Source: Nageia nagi (taxonomy: Eukaryota; Pinophyta). From it: DNA of 64,000 bases. The stretch covers positions 8,246,001 through 8,310,000 of the forward strand of contig JBITNC010000002.1 of the NCBI GenBank assembly GCA_050084985.1, in the 5' to 3' direction. This document shows positions 1-12,347 of the stretch, in pieces. Numbering within the stretch: position 1 is the stretch's first letter; each line of letters begins with the position of its first letter. The notes below the pieces were generated by a model. The model was not told the origin of the DNA, searched no databases, and saw only the letters and a program-made list of their open reading frames with translations. The translations under genes and the position numbers were made by a program.

Positions 1-166
1 CAAAGAAAACTAATAGCTTTGGTGGTTTTCTCTTTTGAGCCTTCCTAACCTTGGTTGGATTATTTTCAACTCTTAATGGGGTGTGACCCATTCACCTACA
101 TTGTTTTGTATGATTATATTGTATTTTTATCTTTATATAACATATAGCTTTTTCATCCAAAAAAAT
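1..166 (+). mobile_element. 3' end of a LINE (truncated by window edge)
   Basis: The segment ends in the motif ctttttcatccaaaaaaa and carries a short 'ggggtgtg ... ccca' block. The intact LINE at 13025-18669 ends in the same way (tcttttcatcc plus poly(A)), and so does the decayed LINE ending at 49113. It is therefore read as the 3' untranslated tail and poly(A) of another plus-strand copy of that family. No coding part is inside the window. The similarity is short and seen by eye. Confidence 0.55.
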
Positions 167-465
167 ATTATACATTTTTTTATAGATTTTAAAATATAAT
201 TATTTCATTTTAACAACTAATTTAATTAATTAATTTAATATTCTAATATAAGTATTGTTCAATCGAAAATATATAATTCATTTTTAATTAGTTATAAATT
301 TTCGTAGAAAGAAATATTAACAATTGATATTTATATTATAAGAAATATTAGTTTATTTTAATTCATTTAATTGCTTCACTTATTTATTTCAATTTGCTAT
401 GCTTTTCGATAATTTGCATTTTTCAAAATAAAGTTTTGAATTTCTATAACTTTCGTAACCAAAGA

Positions 466-1058
466 TCTTATATATAAATCAAACTTATAATACTTACTCA
501 TCAACTCTAATATTAAAATGATATAAAAAAATAGCTTCAATCTAATAGCTTGTTGAAAAAATATAAATTCAAAATCTCTAACGAAGAAGGAATCCAAGAA
601 ATTGAAAATTTCATATCCTCACTATAATTAAACAATTTAATATAAATATCCACTTATTTATAAATTTTAAAATATAATTTTTAATTTTAACAGCTATTTT
701 AGTTAATCAATTTTAATATAAATATTATTAAATTGATAATATATACATCATTTTTTAATTATTTATTATTTTTTTGAAAATATTAATAATTTATATTTAT
801 ATTATATACTTATATTATGAGTAATTTTAATTTATAATAATAGAGTTGGTGAGGTTGGACTACGTCTTTATTATAACTCTCTTGATAAGACCGTCACACC
901 GTGGCTTTCCGGCTGTACTTGAATTCGACAAACCTACTTCTTGTTATTTCTATTATTAAATAAAATCATTGTATTTAAAATGTGTGTTACCTCTGGCCAA
1001 GGGAGGCTCTTCCAAGCTGTCAAAGAGAGGGAATTCGTAGCCCAGAGAAGGTGCTCAG
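466..1058. repeat. First copy of a directly repeated AT-rich segment
   Basis: Two blocks here recur in the same order at 1740-2608. One is centred on 'tactcatcaactctaata' (about 466-620). The other runs from 'ttatttctattattaaata' to 'gaattcgtagcccagag' (about 935-1045). The second block is almost unchanged between copies. The first copy carries extra sequence near 885-935 that is missing from the second. No coding potential or terminal repeats were seen, so the class is unknown. Bases 167-465 are AT-rich and hold nothing recognisable. Confidence 0.6.
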
Positions 1059-1086
1059 GAAATTACATTTATTCTTTTAGCCATTA

Positions 1087-1275
1087 GTCAAGTTAGTCAT
1101 TTGAATTTGTGTGTATTGACTACGAAAAAACAATCATTTTATTGTAAGGAGCGTGCGAGTCAAGTTAGTCATTTGAATTTGTGCGTTTGTTTCTGGTCAA
1201 TTGACACCGAAAAAACAATCATTTTATTCCAAGAAGAGTGCAAGTCATGTTAGTCGCTTTGAATTTGTGTGTATT
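1087..1275. repeat. Short tandem repeat, unit about 72-85 bp, 2.5 copies
   Basis: The start gtcaagttagtcatttgaat recurs at 1087 and 1159 and, in altered form, at 1244. Each full unit also contains 'aaaaaacaatcattttatt'. The spacing is 72 and then 85 bp. It lies between the two copies of the larger direct repeat. Confidence 0.65.
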
Positions 1276-1329
1276 TGATGCGAGATTAATGCAACCTCAT
1301 CTTTTTAAAATTCTCTCTTTATTAAAGCA

Positions 1330-1585
1330 TACTCCCAGGCAGAGGCATGCTCCCCTCTCTCTTTTTTTTTTTTAATTCCATGCCTGCTTTATTGGTCATG
1401 TTGAGTTCTGATTCTTCCCAACTGTCTCATCCCATAGTGGAAAAGAGGTGTTAGGCTTGCAGTGAAAGCTTCCTCTTCTTCATAAGCTTTCAAAATTTGA
1501 AGCTCATTCTCCTTAAATTCTTCTTCAAACTTCATCTATTACAGAGAGGATCAAAGGAGCCCACTAAAGCTTGTAAGTTCAAATG
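1330..1585. repeat. Dispersed repeat shared with 52947-53165
   Basis: From 'actcccagg' to 'cttgtaagttcaaat' this segment matches 52947-53165 in the same orientation, including 'ggcatgctcccctct', 'caactgtctcatccca' and 'agagaggatcaaaggagccc'. Similarity stops at both edges. The right-hand copy lies directly beside the C-terminal end of a transposase pseudogene (53180-55188). The repeat may therefore be the terminal part of that DNA transposon family, with this copy a deleted relative. That link is inference. Confidence 0.65.
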
Positions 1586-1739
1586 TTTTCCCAAGAACAT
1601 GGCTTGGTTTTAGGAATTGACTATGAAAAATTTAGTTAAGTATTTAATATTATATCCCATTTGAATGGTAGGGATGAGATTCTTTTATGATAGAATGAAT
1701 CAATGTATCAAATTATTGATTACTTATAGGTTAGGACTT

Positions 1740-2608
1740 GCAGTAATATAAATCAAAGTTATAATACTTACTCATCAACTCTAATATCAAAAATGATGAA
1801 AAAAAATAACTTTCATCAAATGGCATGTTGAAGAAATATGAATTTAAAATCTCTACTGAATAAGGAATCCAAGCTATTGAAAATTTCATATCTTCACCAC
1901 ATTTTAACAATTTCATATAAATATAAACTTATTTATAGAGTTTAAAATATAATTTTTTTAACAACTATTTTAATTAATCAATTTTAATATTTTAATATAA
2001 GTATTGTTAAATTGATAATATATACATCATTTTTTAATTATTTATCAATTTTCTTGAAAATAAATATTAATAATCCATATTTATATTATATACTTATATT
2101 ATGAGAAATTTTAATTTATAATAATTGATTTTTTTTTCATTTGTCTAAACTATAATATTTAAAGATTTTTTTTTTTAAATGAATTACCATATAGGAGAAT
2201 TGGAGAGGTGGGTAGTTCAAAGCTCTAGAATATAGAAGACCCAGATCCAAAGCTCTAGAATACGGAAGACCCAAATCCAAAGCTCTCGACCCCTAAAAAT
2301 TAAAACATACCTAGAATCCTATCGAATTGAAAAATATTGAAAGGAGGATATCATCCCTACCAATTCACCATGTGAACATAATTTCTATAGTTTAAACCAT
2401 GTTTGAAGTTGAAAACTTCTTAATAGAAAAACTAAAAATAAAAAACATTACACGTCATAATACACTTGTGAGGTTGGACTACGTTTTTATAACTCTCTTG
2501 TTATTTCTATTATTAAATAAAATCATTGTATTTAAAATGTGTGTTACCTCTGCCCAAGGGAGGCTCTTCCAAGTTGTCAAAGAGGGAATTCGTAGCCCAG
2601 AGATAATG
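1740..2608. repeat. Second copy of the directly repeated AT-rich segment
   Basis: Repeats 466-1058 in the same order and orientation. The block at 2493-2600, from 'ttgttatttctattatt' to 'cgtagcccagag', is nearly identical to the first copy. It also contains a short triplicated phrase 'ccaaagctctaga' at about 2216-2285. Small reading frames here are spurious. Confidence 0.6.
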
Positions 2609-3461
2609 ATATTTTAATATTTATATTCCTCATTTGATTCAAATTGACTTCTCTATTCTATATTATGTTGATTGATTTTATTTTATTTGAACGTTAATTT
2701 TATTATTATATATTTTTTATTATTATTTATCATCCTTTATAATAAGATGGATCCTCCTTTCATTAAGGTTTTCCAGTTAGAATTTTTCTTATACGAAGTT
2801 TTTATATATAAATATTTTATCTAATTTAATTTCAAATAAAAGAAAATTAATTTTAATATTTTTTTTTTCAATTTTAATGGTATTTTTATATTTCTATAAA
2901 TTAAGGAGAATGGTGTATTTTTTGTAGTTATCCTAATTTAGATTTTATAAGCTTACAAAGTTAGATATATTTTCTTATATTAAGTATTTTCATTCTTGTT
3001 CATTATTTTGTTAAGTATATTGATGATGTATTTAATGCTACTACTTGATTATTTCCCTTATGAATACTAAGGAGTGGATAATCTTCTTTAAGTGTTATAT
3101 AAGGATTTCATGATTTTATGTGTACACACTATAAATATACAACTCACTACCATCATGAAATCTTAGCATGATAGTTAATAGAATCAAACATTAACCATTA
3201 ACATTAAACATCACACTAGAAAGACATCATAATAAATAGCATCAACAACACCAACATCAAATGTCAAATGAGCATCAAATACTAACACAAAATTTCATGT
3301 ACATAAAAATCTCAAAAATCAATATCAAATATCATAATATTCATCATGACTTTGATTATTCACTTGCACACTCTAGCATATCTATGCAATTCACCTTGAC
3401 CACCTTCCCAAGAAAAATCTATGCATAATTACTCCTCTTATTTTTATATGGGTTTTTTGAA
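2609..3461. other. AT-rich intergenic DNA, nothing recognised
   Basis: No coding frame, terminal repeat or tandem structure was supported here. Around 3170-3360 the text is rich in 'atcaaa' and 'catcaa' words, which suggests an old simple repeat but no countable unit. Confidence 0.5.
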
Positions 3462-4048
3462 AAATGCCCTAAGACATGTATACAAAATATGGAAGAATAA
3501 AAGATCAATAATTATTTAACAAGGTGCATGATGTAAACATAGTTTCATGGTTATTAATGATTGCAGGATATACAAAAAGGATTCTTTTAAAAATGCCCTA
3601 AGATATGTATATGAAATGTGGAAGAATACATAAGGTCCAAGAATTGTTTGACAAGATGCATAATGCAAACATAGTTTTATAGTCTGCAATGGTTATAGGA
3701 TACATATAAAATGGATTTTTAGATAAATACCCTAAGATATGTATGTAAAATATGAAAGAATACATAAGGCAATGAATTGTTTGAAAAGATGCATAATGAA
3801 AACATAGTTTCATGATCTGCAATGATTACATGATACACATAAAATGGATTTTCTAAAAAATTCCCTAATACATGTATGCAAAATGTGGAAGAATACACAA
3901 GGCTTAGGGATTGTTTGATAAGATGCATGATGTAAACATAGTTTCATGTAAAATGAAAAATATGGAATAATATAAGTCATGAACATGTAATGAAAAATAC
4001 ATAAGAACACCTTCTTACATTGACTTGTAAGTAAAATGCCTTATTTAT
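3462..4048 (+). pseudogene. Decayed pentatricopeptide-repeat (PPR) gene, about four repeats
   Basis: Four degenerate units start near 3471, 3600, 3734 and 3867, with a period of about 129-134 bp. Translation of one unit (from about 3606) gives YMKCGRIHKVQELFDKM and then a SAM-V-GY-NG pattern. That is the classic plant PPR signature of the PLS subfamily: Y-KCG, A-LFDKM, VSW-AM--GY-QNG. PPR proteins bind organelle RNA for editing, splicing or stability. Stops interrupt every unit, and the usual EAL-LF-EM part is missing between units. At 4021-4043 the text reads like I-D-(stop)-V-K-C, the start of another unit. The LTR at 4049 cuts it there. This is a relic with no function. The repeated ~44-residue spacing could reflect tandem expansion after decay began. 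Confidence 0.7.
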
Positions 4049-4547
4049 TGTTGAAATGTATAATGCATTATTGTAAAGGTTTTGTAATAATATTTTATTT
4101 AAGTTTACTAATACTTAAGGGTATCATTTGATACCTTAAGTATTTAAGTGAATATGATAATGTAACTTATCCTACACTCCATGTCATGAGCATGCCCCTT
4201 GGGTAAAATGGAGGTTGCATGTCATGCCTTTGTACATTGGGTAAAAGGATGATCCAAAGAGAGATTTTGGCCTATAAATAGAAGGCTTCCTCTTTGTGAT
4301 CACACACCAATTTGTGGAGTAAAGTTATGCTTTAGGATAGTGTTTAGAAGAAAAGTTTAGAAGGATTGTAGGAGTTCATATTGGTGAATGAAGTGAGATC
4401 TATTTAGTGGATGTACTCTTAATTGTAGGAACCACTTACATCTTGTGTTATGTTATGAGATTGCTTTATTAGTTATTTAGATGTGTTTGTGAGCTTTCAA
4501 GAGATCTTAGTTATTTAAGAATTATATTGTTAGTATTAGTTCTTTCA
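4049..4547 (+). mobile_element. LTR of an LTR retrotransposon (5' LTR of a broken element)
   Basis: The segment runs from TGTTGAAATG to TCTTTCA, about 499 bp, with the TG...CA ends of LTRs. A TATA-like box, tataaata, lies at 4273-4280. A primer binding site follows at once. The first 40 bases and the internal plan resemble the minus-strand LTR at 32530-33015, so both belong to one loose family. The five bases before it (4044-4048, tttat) would be one half of a target-site duplication. No matching 3' LTR was found in the window. It is inserted in the PPR relic. Confidence 0.65.
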
Positions 4548-4550
4548 AAT

Positions 4551-4562
4551 TGGTATCAAAGC
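4551..4562 (+). other. Primer binding site, initiator Met tRNA type
   Basis: tggtatcaaagc differs by one base from TGGTATCAGAGC, the complement of the 3' end of plant initiator methionine tRNA. It lies three bases after the LTR end. This is the standard start point for minus-strand DNA synthesis in Ty1/copia and many Ty3/gypsy elements. Confidence 0.7.
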
Positions 4563-7260
4563 TTGGTGTGGAAGCTCTTCTTCTTGTTATGGAAGCTTTT
4601 CTTCTTGTTGTGAAAGGTTTTCATCTTGGTGATCTTCATTTCACACTCTACATCTTATTGCTTCATTTCATTATTGAGGTAAAATTCAAGAAAAGGTATA
4701 ACCTCCTACATACAATCTCCTTTATTTTTTTATCTTTTGAAATATTTCACTAATGTTACTAACATATTTTGTATTATGTTAGTCCTTTCTTAGATATGTG
4801 GCAAAATGTCTTTAAATGAGCAATATATTATGAAGCAATTTTGTTTACTTATACTAATGCTTTCTATTGTTAGTTACAAGTTTAAAATTGCTTATTATAT
4901 TGCTCTAATTTTACATATATTTGGTTTGTAGATTTTTTTATCAAGGGGTTTGAATGCAAATATATATATATATACTTTTTTTTATGAAATAATTTCTTAG
5001 GAAAAGATATTGTATTTTATATTTTTATCTCTACACTATATTTGTGAAGAAAAATACAGTTTTAAAAATGTATATATATACCTACTTTTTACATATTTGA
5101 AACATTAAAGGATAGCTGATATATAAAAAAATTATATAATGGCTATTTCAAATAAGAAAATAGGCGATCCCATGGGTGGCAACCATGAATGCATTTCAAG
5201 ATTCATTTTTAGCTTAGTTGGAGGTTTGAATCCCACAAGTACTAAGGTTAAAACCCTCATGGGAATTTTAATAAAAAGGGGGGCTCTCATGGCCCTCGTA
5301 GCTCCTTAGCATGATTGCAAACCTTTACATCACTTCACCCCTTTCTTCACTTTTTATTGAGGTGTATGCATATGAGTTTTTTTGACCTCCCCATCTTGTA
5401 GTGCTTAGGAAAGTGGGATTAGATATATTGGTACCCACTATGGGGCTCAAACCCATGATGCATGGATCCTTTAGCCACCTCAAAACCTACCACTTGACCT
5501 CTCTCTTCTACTTGGAACCTGCCACTTCTATGCTCTTGCACACTCAATCACCCCTCTTGCAACCCTCTTATCTCCTCCACCTAGTTGAGGCCTCTTCCTC
5601 CTTTATCGATGCCTCCTGTCTCTTCCTCCTTTGCTACCAGACTTGCAGCTTTCTCTTAATCCACTCCTTTTCTCTTCAACTTACATAACTAGGATCTTCT
5701 CACCCCTCTTCTTTCTAGCGTGGACTCCTTTCAATAGTTGGTGCATTTATTTTTATGTTGCTTGTAAATCATTTTTTTTTAAATACACATAGAAGCTTTA
5801 AATGTTTGCAAAATGTATACTCAAAGTTTAAAGCTTTCCTTTTTTATGACTATGATCATGTCTATCATCAATTACCATGGGAAGCGTAAAATGAATTTTT
5901 TATTATTCAAAGTAATTTTTTTCAAATACTTAAACATTTAGGCATTATGTTTAAGGTTTAATATTTCAAATCTAAGTGTTTATTTTTAAAGAGTTATTAT
6001 TCATAAATTAGCTACTTAAATTTCCTTAGTACTTATAAAAGTGCAACTTAGCTAAATTAGCATTTCTTTACTAATGCTATTTTTTAAGGGATCATAATTT
6101 TAAGTAAAAAGGAGGAGGAAATACTTACTAGTTTCTTTACTTAAAACTTTTAGAGCTTTTTATGCTTAGAATACATGTTTGTCATCTAGAAACCTTGATG
6201 TCTCTCATGCATGCTAAGTATTTATCATTTTGCAAAGTTAATAAATGAACATATGCAAATTAATAGAATGATGCATGCTCCTTACTTAATCTTTTAAGTT
6301 AAATAATGCATAATTTCTACTTAATTTTTTTTAAATACATGCTACTTAATTCTTTTAGTTATGAAATGAGGCATACTTATTACTTAAATTTGCCAAGTTA
6401 TGATTTTTTACTTTTTTATGCAAAGTTAATGGACTTGTGCAAATAAGGAATGATGTAAAGATATCCTTTAGAGGTTGGTAAATAAAACCCATTAAACTCT
6501 TAAGGTTCCAAGTTGCAAATAGATGATGTTTTTACTTATGCTCTTTTATTTCATGTTTTGTATTTTGATTTATTTACTTATGCAAACATGTAAACATTGA
6601 AATGAGAAACCTTCTAAAATGAACATATCTGAATGTACATTTCATAACATGATTTTTTTTAGAGCCATGAGATGAGGATAAGTGTACTAGAGCATTTAAG
6701 TTCGATGATCCAAATAATGAAAAGTTCATACTTTTTATTTGCCCCTAAGTCCTCTATTGATTTGAATATAACTCCAATAGGTGGATAGATATGTGTGTAT
6801 TGATACTGTATGTTTACATGTTTATTCAAAGACTATCTTGATAACCTAGGAGGATAACTTGAAACCTAATCAAGATTAATAATTTGATCAATCCAATAAA
6901 TATCATAATCTTGAAAAATAATAGGTACTTATCCTTATAAGAAAGTATAATACTGATTAAGGTGAATTGGTTGAGAATTGGTAGCACTTAGGTTCTTTTT
7001 GTGCAGGCATTCGAGTGAAGGCCTAATTTTAGATAAGAAAATAAGCTTCAATAATGTCACTCTACATATATGATTCTTGATGATGATAAAAGTATTAGGT
7101 ACATAAGATGTATATTTGAATTGTAAAATATTTGCACTTATGAATCAAATCAAGCATGTTTCTAGTGTTAAATTTAACATGTATTATTTATTTAGCTAAA
7201 ACTTAACATATAATATTATTTATTGAACCACATGCTTATTTTTTTTCATATTCTTATGTA
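4563..7260. other. AT-rich internal or intergenic sequence without clear genes
   Basis: This lies between the LTR with its primer site and the start of the Copia gag relic. It may be the untranslated internal part of the 4049 element, but nothing coding is visible. Two short tRNA-promoter-like spots (5204-5230 plus strand, 5445-5482 minus strand) have box spacing that does not fit a SINE. The reading frame at 5401-5688 has no family signature. Confidence 0.45.
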
Positions 7261-10200
7261 GCAAATGAGAAACTCCTTTTACCCAAATACATTCTTGATG
7301 GTTTCAACTTTGGAATTTGAGAATAAAAAATGAAAGCTAAATTACAGGTAAGAAAGCTTTGGTAAATAGTGAATAAGAATTTTATACCTCTTAGATATGA
7401 GAAGACACTAGAGGCTTATAAAATGAAGAATGAGTTGGCAACCTTTATGATTTTTTGTATAATTTTAGATGTTATTTTAATGATTTTCTATTCAACCTTG
7501 GTAAAAAAAACTTAGGATAAGCTTAAGCAAATTTACCTTGGTTCAAAATTTTCAAAAAGGTTTACCATTCTTCAAAAGTTACTTCAATTTCATCAAGAAA
7601 AAAATGAAAGTGTAGCTATCTACTTGAAAAAAAATTATTAACCTTAGGACCTAACTTGTTGCTTATAAATGCAATTAGATCAATGATGAGTTTATGTCTT
7701 CATTATTCTCTAAAGTCTTTCTTCAAAGTTTGGTAAATTTATGATGATTATGGAAATAAGGCTTGATGATGAAGAAGAAGTATTCTCCTTTGAGAACCTT
7801 TGGACTTTTTTTAAAGTATGACAAAATCTTTAGTATGACAAAATCTTTAATAAAAAGATGTTAATTTTTCTCCTAAAGATAATAATATTGCTCTTGGAGC
7901 AACCAAAACTTCTTTCAAGAAGAAGTTCAACCATCAAAAGTAATCTTATCCTTCTTCCTCCAAAAGGTTTGAGAAAAGAGAAAATGGTAACAACAATGGT
8001 AATAATAAACACTTCAAGTAAAGTGATAGAAAAGGCAAAGTAATCAATTCAAATTCTAATAAAAAAATTGATGGTATTTGTAACTATTATGGTATCAAAG
8101 GTCACAAAGAAGTTTATTGCTACAAAAAGAAAAGAGAGAAAAAGAATAAAAGTAATAAAAATATAAAAAAATTCAAAAAAAGAAGAATATTCAAGTTATT
8201 TTTGCTATGATGCTCTACTCCATGTCTCACACTTTTTATGTAATTGGATAATTGACTCTGGTTGCACTAATCACCTATGTTTTGAAAGAAAAAAGTTGAA
8301 AAATTTCATAAGTATAGAAAAGATGTAGTTGTGATAGATGATAACTCTATCATTGAAGTCCAAAAAATTAGAAGTATGTTGATTCACGAGAAGGTTTTTG
8401 AAAATGTGTTCTATGTTCCTAAGCTCAGAATAAACCTTCTTTCCATGATCTAAGTTGCAAAAAAAGGGTACTTTTTAAAGTTTGACGCTCAATCCTAGTA
8501 CATTAAGAAAAGACTTACAACAATGGTCAAAAGGTCAATGAAAGATGATCTCTATGTTATGGATTAATTTTTAACAAAGATGTATCTTGCTATGAATGTG
8601 TGATCTAGAGGTAATATTTGGCACCAACATCTAGGGTACCTTAACCATAAGAGTATTTAAGTCATTAAAAATTAAGAATTTGTGAAAAGTTTAACTTTTA
8701 TTTCACCTTCAATTGGTCTATATGAGAAGTGCATCCTTAGCAAGATGCATCAGTAAGAATTTGCAAAAGTTAAGGTAATAAGAGCATCTCAACCTTTTCA
8801 ACTTGTGCATTCAAATTTGATGGGTCTATTTTAAATTAAGTCACTTAGAGGAGCATTTTACATCTTGACCTTCATTGATGATGTTAGTAGGATGAGCTTT
8901 GGGTATCTACTTAAGCATAAAGATCAAACCTTTAAGAGTTTTAAGATTTTTAAGGCCTTTGTTGAGAATCAAACTAACCTTAAAATTAAGATGATAAGAT
9001 CAGATAATGAAGGAGAATACAATAGTAATGAGTTTAATGACTATTATGCTAAGTATAAAATTAAAAGGTAGTTTACAATTCCTTACACTCTTCAGTAGAA
9101 TGGTGTTGTAAAAAAAAATAATAATTATGGAAATGGCTAGATGCATGTTGGGTAATCTTTCTAGTTTCTTATAGGGTGAAGCTATGAGCACTATTATTTA
9201 CACCTTGAATAGGTGTTCTACAAAAGTTGTTTAGGGTAAAACTCCTTTTGAAGCATGGTTAGAAAGAAAATCTAACATTTCACATCTTAGGGTGTTTGGT
9301 TGTGAAGCATTCTCCTACATTATTTTTGAGAAAAGAAAAAATTAGATAAAAAATTAAAAAATGCATCTTTATGGGTTATGATAGTCAGCACAGAGGCTAC
9401 AGGCTCTACTCTCCATCCTATAAAGGAGTGTTCATTTTAAGAGATGTCAACTTCAATGAACTTTTATAAGAATTTATTTCTAATGAGGATGTAGATGATC
9501 CAAAGGTCTCTTTAGTTGCACCTAATTAGTTAGATATTAATGTAAACAAGTCACCTCATGAGAAAAATTTTTCAAAATAAAGGGTAACAAGGGGCATGAC
9601 CTTAAAAAAATCCTTATTTACCAAAATTAAAAATAAACATGAGCTCTCATCTTTCAGATATGCTTCTAAGAATGAGTGTTAGGTGGAAGCCATGAAAATT
9701 GAGTATGAGGCACTTATGAAACATAAATATTAGGACTTGGTTCTTTATCCCAATGAGAAAAATATAATTGGTAATAAATGGATCTACAAGGTCAAGTACA
9801 ATTCAGTTAAGGATATTAAAAAATACAAAGCAAGATTAGTAGCCAAAGGTTTTACTCAAAAATACGATATAGATTATGAAGAAATATTTACTTTTATGGT
9901 AAAGATGCCCATTATCATAATTATCTTTGCTCTTTTTATAGCTCAAAGATGAAAAGTTTTTCAACTTGACATCAAAAATGTATTTCTTAATGATGAATTA
10001 GATGTGGAAATCTTTATAAATCAACTAGAAGGGTTTATTATGGAAGGTAAAATATCCTTTATATGTAAGCTAAAGAAGTCATTGTAAGGACTTAAGCAAG
10101 CACCTAGAGTCTAGTACAAGAAGATTTTAAGGTACTTTGCAAGCATTGGATTCTTTAAGTGCTTCTTTGATTTTGATTTATATGTGGTCAATAAAGAAAA

Positions 10201-11178
10201 GGATGTGGTCTTGATTCTCTTTTATGTGAATGATCTTTTAATGATTAGGAATAATGATAAAATCATTTAATAGTGCATATCCAAGCTCAAGATAACATTT
10301 AAACTGATTGATCTTGATCTTTTGCATTACTATTTTGGAATGCAAGTGTATTAATATAAGGATTGTACTTATATTAATCAATCTAAGTATATATTAAAAA
10401 TCTTGTTAAAGTTTGGAATGGATGAGTGTAGATATGCTACGATTCCAATCTCTCTTGAAAACACTATTTTTTTGAGCTCCAACTCTCAGTTGGTTGATGC
10501 TACAGCTTATAGGTAATTAATTAGTAGTCTTTTGTGTTTGATTATTTTTAGGCCAAATATTACCTTTACAATGAATTTAATGGTAAGATTCATGTGAAAA
10601 CCATATGTTGAGCACCTTAATGTTGTTAAACAAATCTTGAGGTATGTTGCAGGGATAAAAGATCTTGCTCTCAAGTATTCTAAGTCACCCTCATTTGTTC
10701 TCTTAAGGTTCTCAAATTTTGACTATGGAAGAGATAAAGATGATAGAAAATCAACCTTTTCATATGTGTTTAGCATTAGTTTAGGTGCTATCTCTTGGGC
10801 CTCCAAGAAGCAGCCTACTATTTCTCTTTCCACCATAAAAGTTGAATATCATTCCATATCTGTTGCAGCCCATGAAGCTATTTGGCTAAGGCATCTTCTA
10901 AAAGAAATTAGGTATGAGCAAGTTGGCTCATCTATAATTTCTTTAGATAATCAATTAGCTATTTCTTTGGTTAAGAATCTTATCTTCCATCAAAGAACAA
11001 AACATATGGAAATCTAGGCCCATTTTATCAAGGAGAAGGTTTTTGATGATATCATACACTTAGAGTATTATCCATCTACCTTGAACTCTGTTGATTTTTT
11101 CACCAAGCCCTTTTTTGAAGCTTAGTTCGGTAAGCTTAAGGATGCTCTTAGGTTGGTGAAGTTACCCTTAAGGGGGAG
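7261..11178 (+). pseudogene. Decayed Ty1/Copia gag-pol polyprotein
   Basis: The domain order is that of a Copia element. A Gag-like stretch lies at 7300-7650. A degenerate zinc knuckle (C-N-Y-Y-G-I-K-G-H...YC) lies near 8075-8125. The protease DSG core with TNH follows near 8253. The pre-integrase motif WHQHLG lies near 8618. The integrase core contains FIDDVSR and RSDNEGEY near 8870-9030. The reverse transcriptase has NKWIYKVK, ARLVAKGFTQ, and YVND at 10222-10233 where YVDD is usual. RNase H includes SWASKKQPTISLST and the terminal EYYPSTLNSVDFFTKP. Stops and frameshifts occur every 100-300 bases, and the catalytic Asp in YVDD reads Asn. It cannot encode a working protein. A purine-rich tract, aagggggag (11170-11178), follows directly. 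The clade was not determined. Confidence 0.9.
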
Positions 11179-12347
11179 TGAAGTTTGAATTCTTATATTG
11201 AATTCATGTTTGTGATGATAACTTCACATTTAGGAGGATTTATGCTATATAGTGTTGATTTTATTATACACCTTCATGGTAAGTTCACTCTGCTGAAGAA
11301 TTTGTTGTACAAATTCTTAGAGCAAAAAGATTGGCCAATCTAGCACTATTTAGTTATCCATGTGTGAGGAACTCTTATGTGTATTTTGGCACTATTTAGT
11401 TATCCATATGTGAGAAAATCATATGTGCATGCTCTATTTTGGATTTACTTCATTCTCATACTCTCAAAACTAGTGTAATTTTGACATATATCTCCTTACT
11501 GATACTCAACACTTTCTCGTTTGCACCCTTTCATCTGCTCCATTGGATTTAGAGTATTTTGGACCTTCATCGCATTGCTAACATCATCCATCAATGGCAT
11601 GTTTCTTTATCTTGCTTCATCGATCCTCATTATTTGATGTCTTCAACCTCTATGTTTAGGGTACCAAATCTAATGTAAATTTGGTAGCTAACTTCTTGTT
11701 GACATCATCCATTGGCATCTCTTTTCCTTTACTCACTTGTCAATCCTTAGCTCATTCATAAGAGAGTCCTTTCATCCGTATTGATGAACAAAGTTCATTT
11801 TAGCAAGTCTTCATTATGTTAACATCATGTGTTAGTTTTCTTAGTATTTTCGATGCTTATTGATCTTGAAGTTCATGGCTTCTTTGATTATTTGATTGAG
11901 GTGCTAGAATTAGTGTATTTTGAATGTCTGTCACATAGTTGATGTCATGTTTTGGTATTCTCTTCTATTTCTTTATCTTGTTGGTACTTAACTCCCTCAT
12001 AGCTATGGTCTATTATCTTAGCGAACAAAATTAGTTTATTTTTGAGAGCTATCAAATTGATGATATCAACTACTAGAATTAGTCTATTTTCTTCATTTAT
12101 CTAAGTATACATGCCATCTAACATACTAACGACCATTATTATCAATCGACCATTCTTCTACTATGCCTGATAACCTTGGTAAATACCTGACATCAATATA
12201 TTCATACTCAGTATGTGTACAATCACCCGATAGACCTTAACAACCCTAGTAAATATCAAACATGCTTGTTACTATGTTGACAACAATGATAAACTCTCTG
12301 TATTAACAACTTGGACTTATAAATATCCTCTCAGATTGAGGGGGGAT
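11179..12347. other. Non-coding 3' region between Copia pol and the next LTR
   Basis: This follows directly after the purine tract at the end of pol and begins TGAAGTTTG, so it could open a 3' LTR. No matching 5' copy was found upstream. A second purine tract (ttgaggggggatt, 12335-12347) precedes the better-defined LTR at 12348. The whole stretch could instead be the long 3' untranslated region of the same element. It contains the 120-bp tandem array described separately. No coding frames are supported. Confidence 0.5.
11579..12060. repeat. Degenerate tandem array, 120-bp period
   Basis: Units begin with variants of 'taacatcat' or 'tgacatcat' at 11579, 11700, 11820, 11940 and about 12058, a near-constant period of 118-121 bp. 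Internal words recur at matching places, such as 'cattggcat', 'cttgttg', 'ttgatctt', 'gaacaaa-tt' and 'tagtttatttt'. The units have diverged strongly, so the array is old. The regular spacing argues against chance. A weaker unit may precede 11579. Confidence 0.6.

Noticed and set aside
5160-5500. tRNA-like A and B boxes (5204-5230 plus, 5445-5482 minus), possible SINEs
   Set aside because: The distance between the boxes is too short in both cases, and no tail or target duplication is visible.
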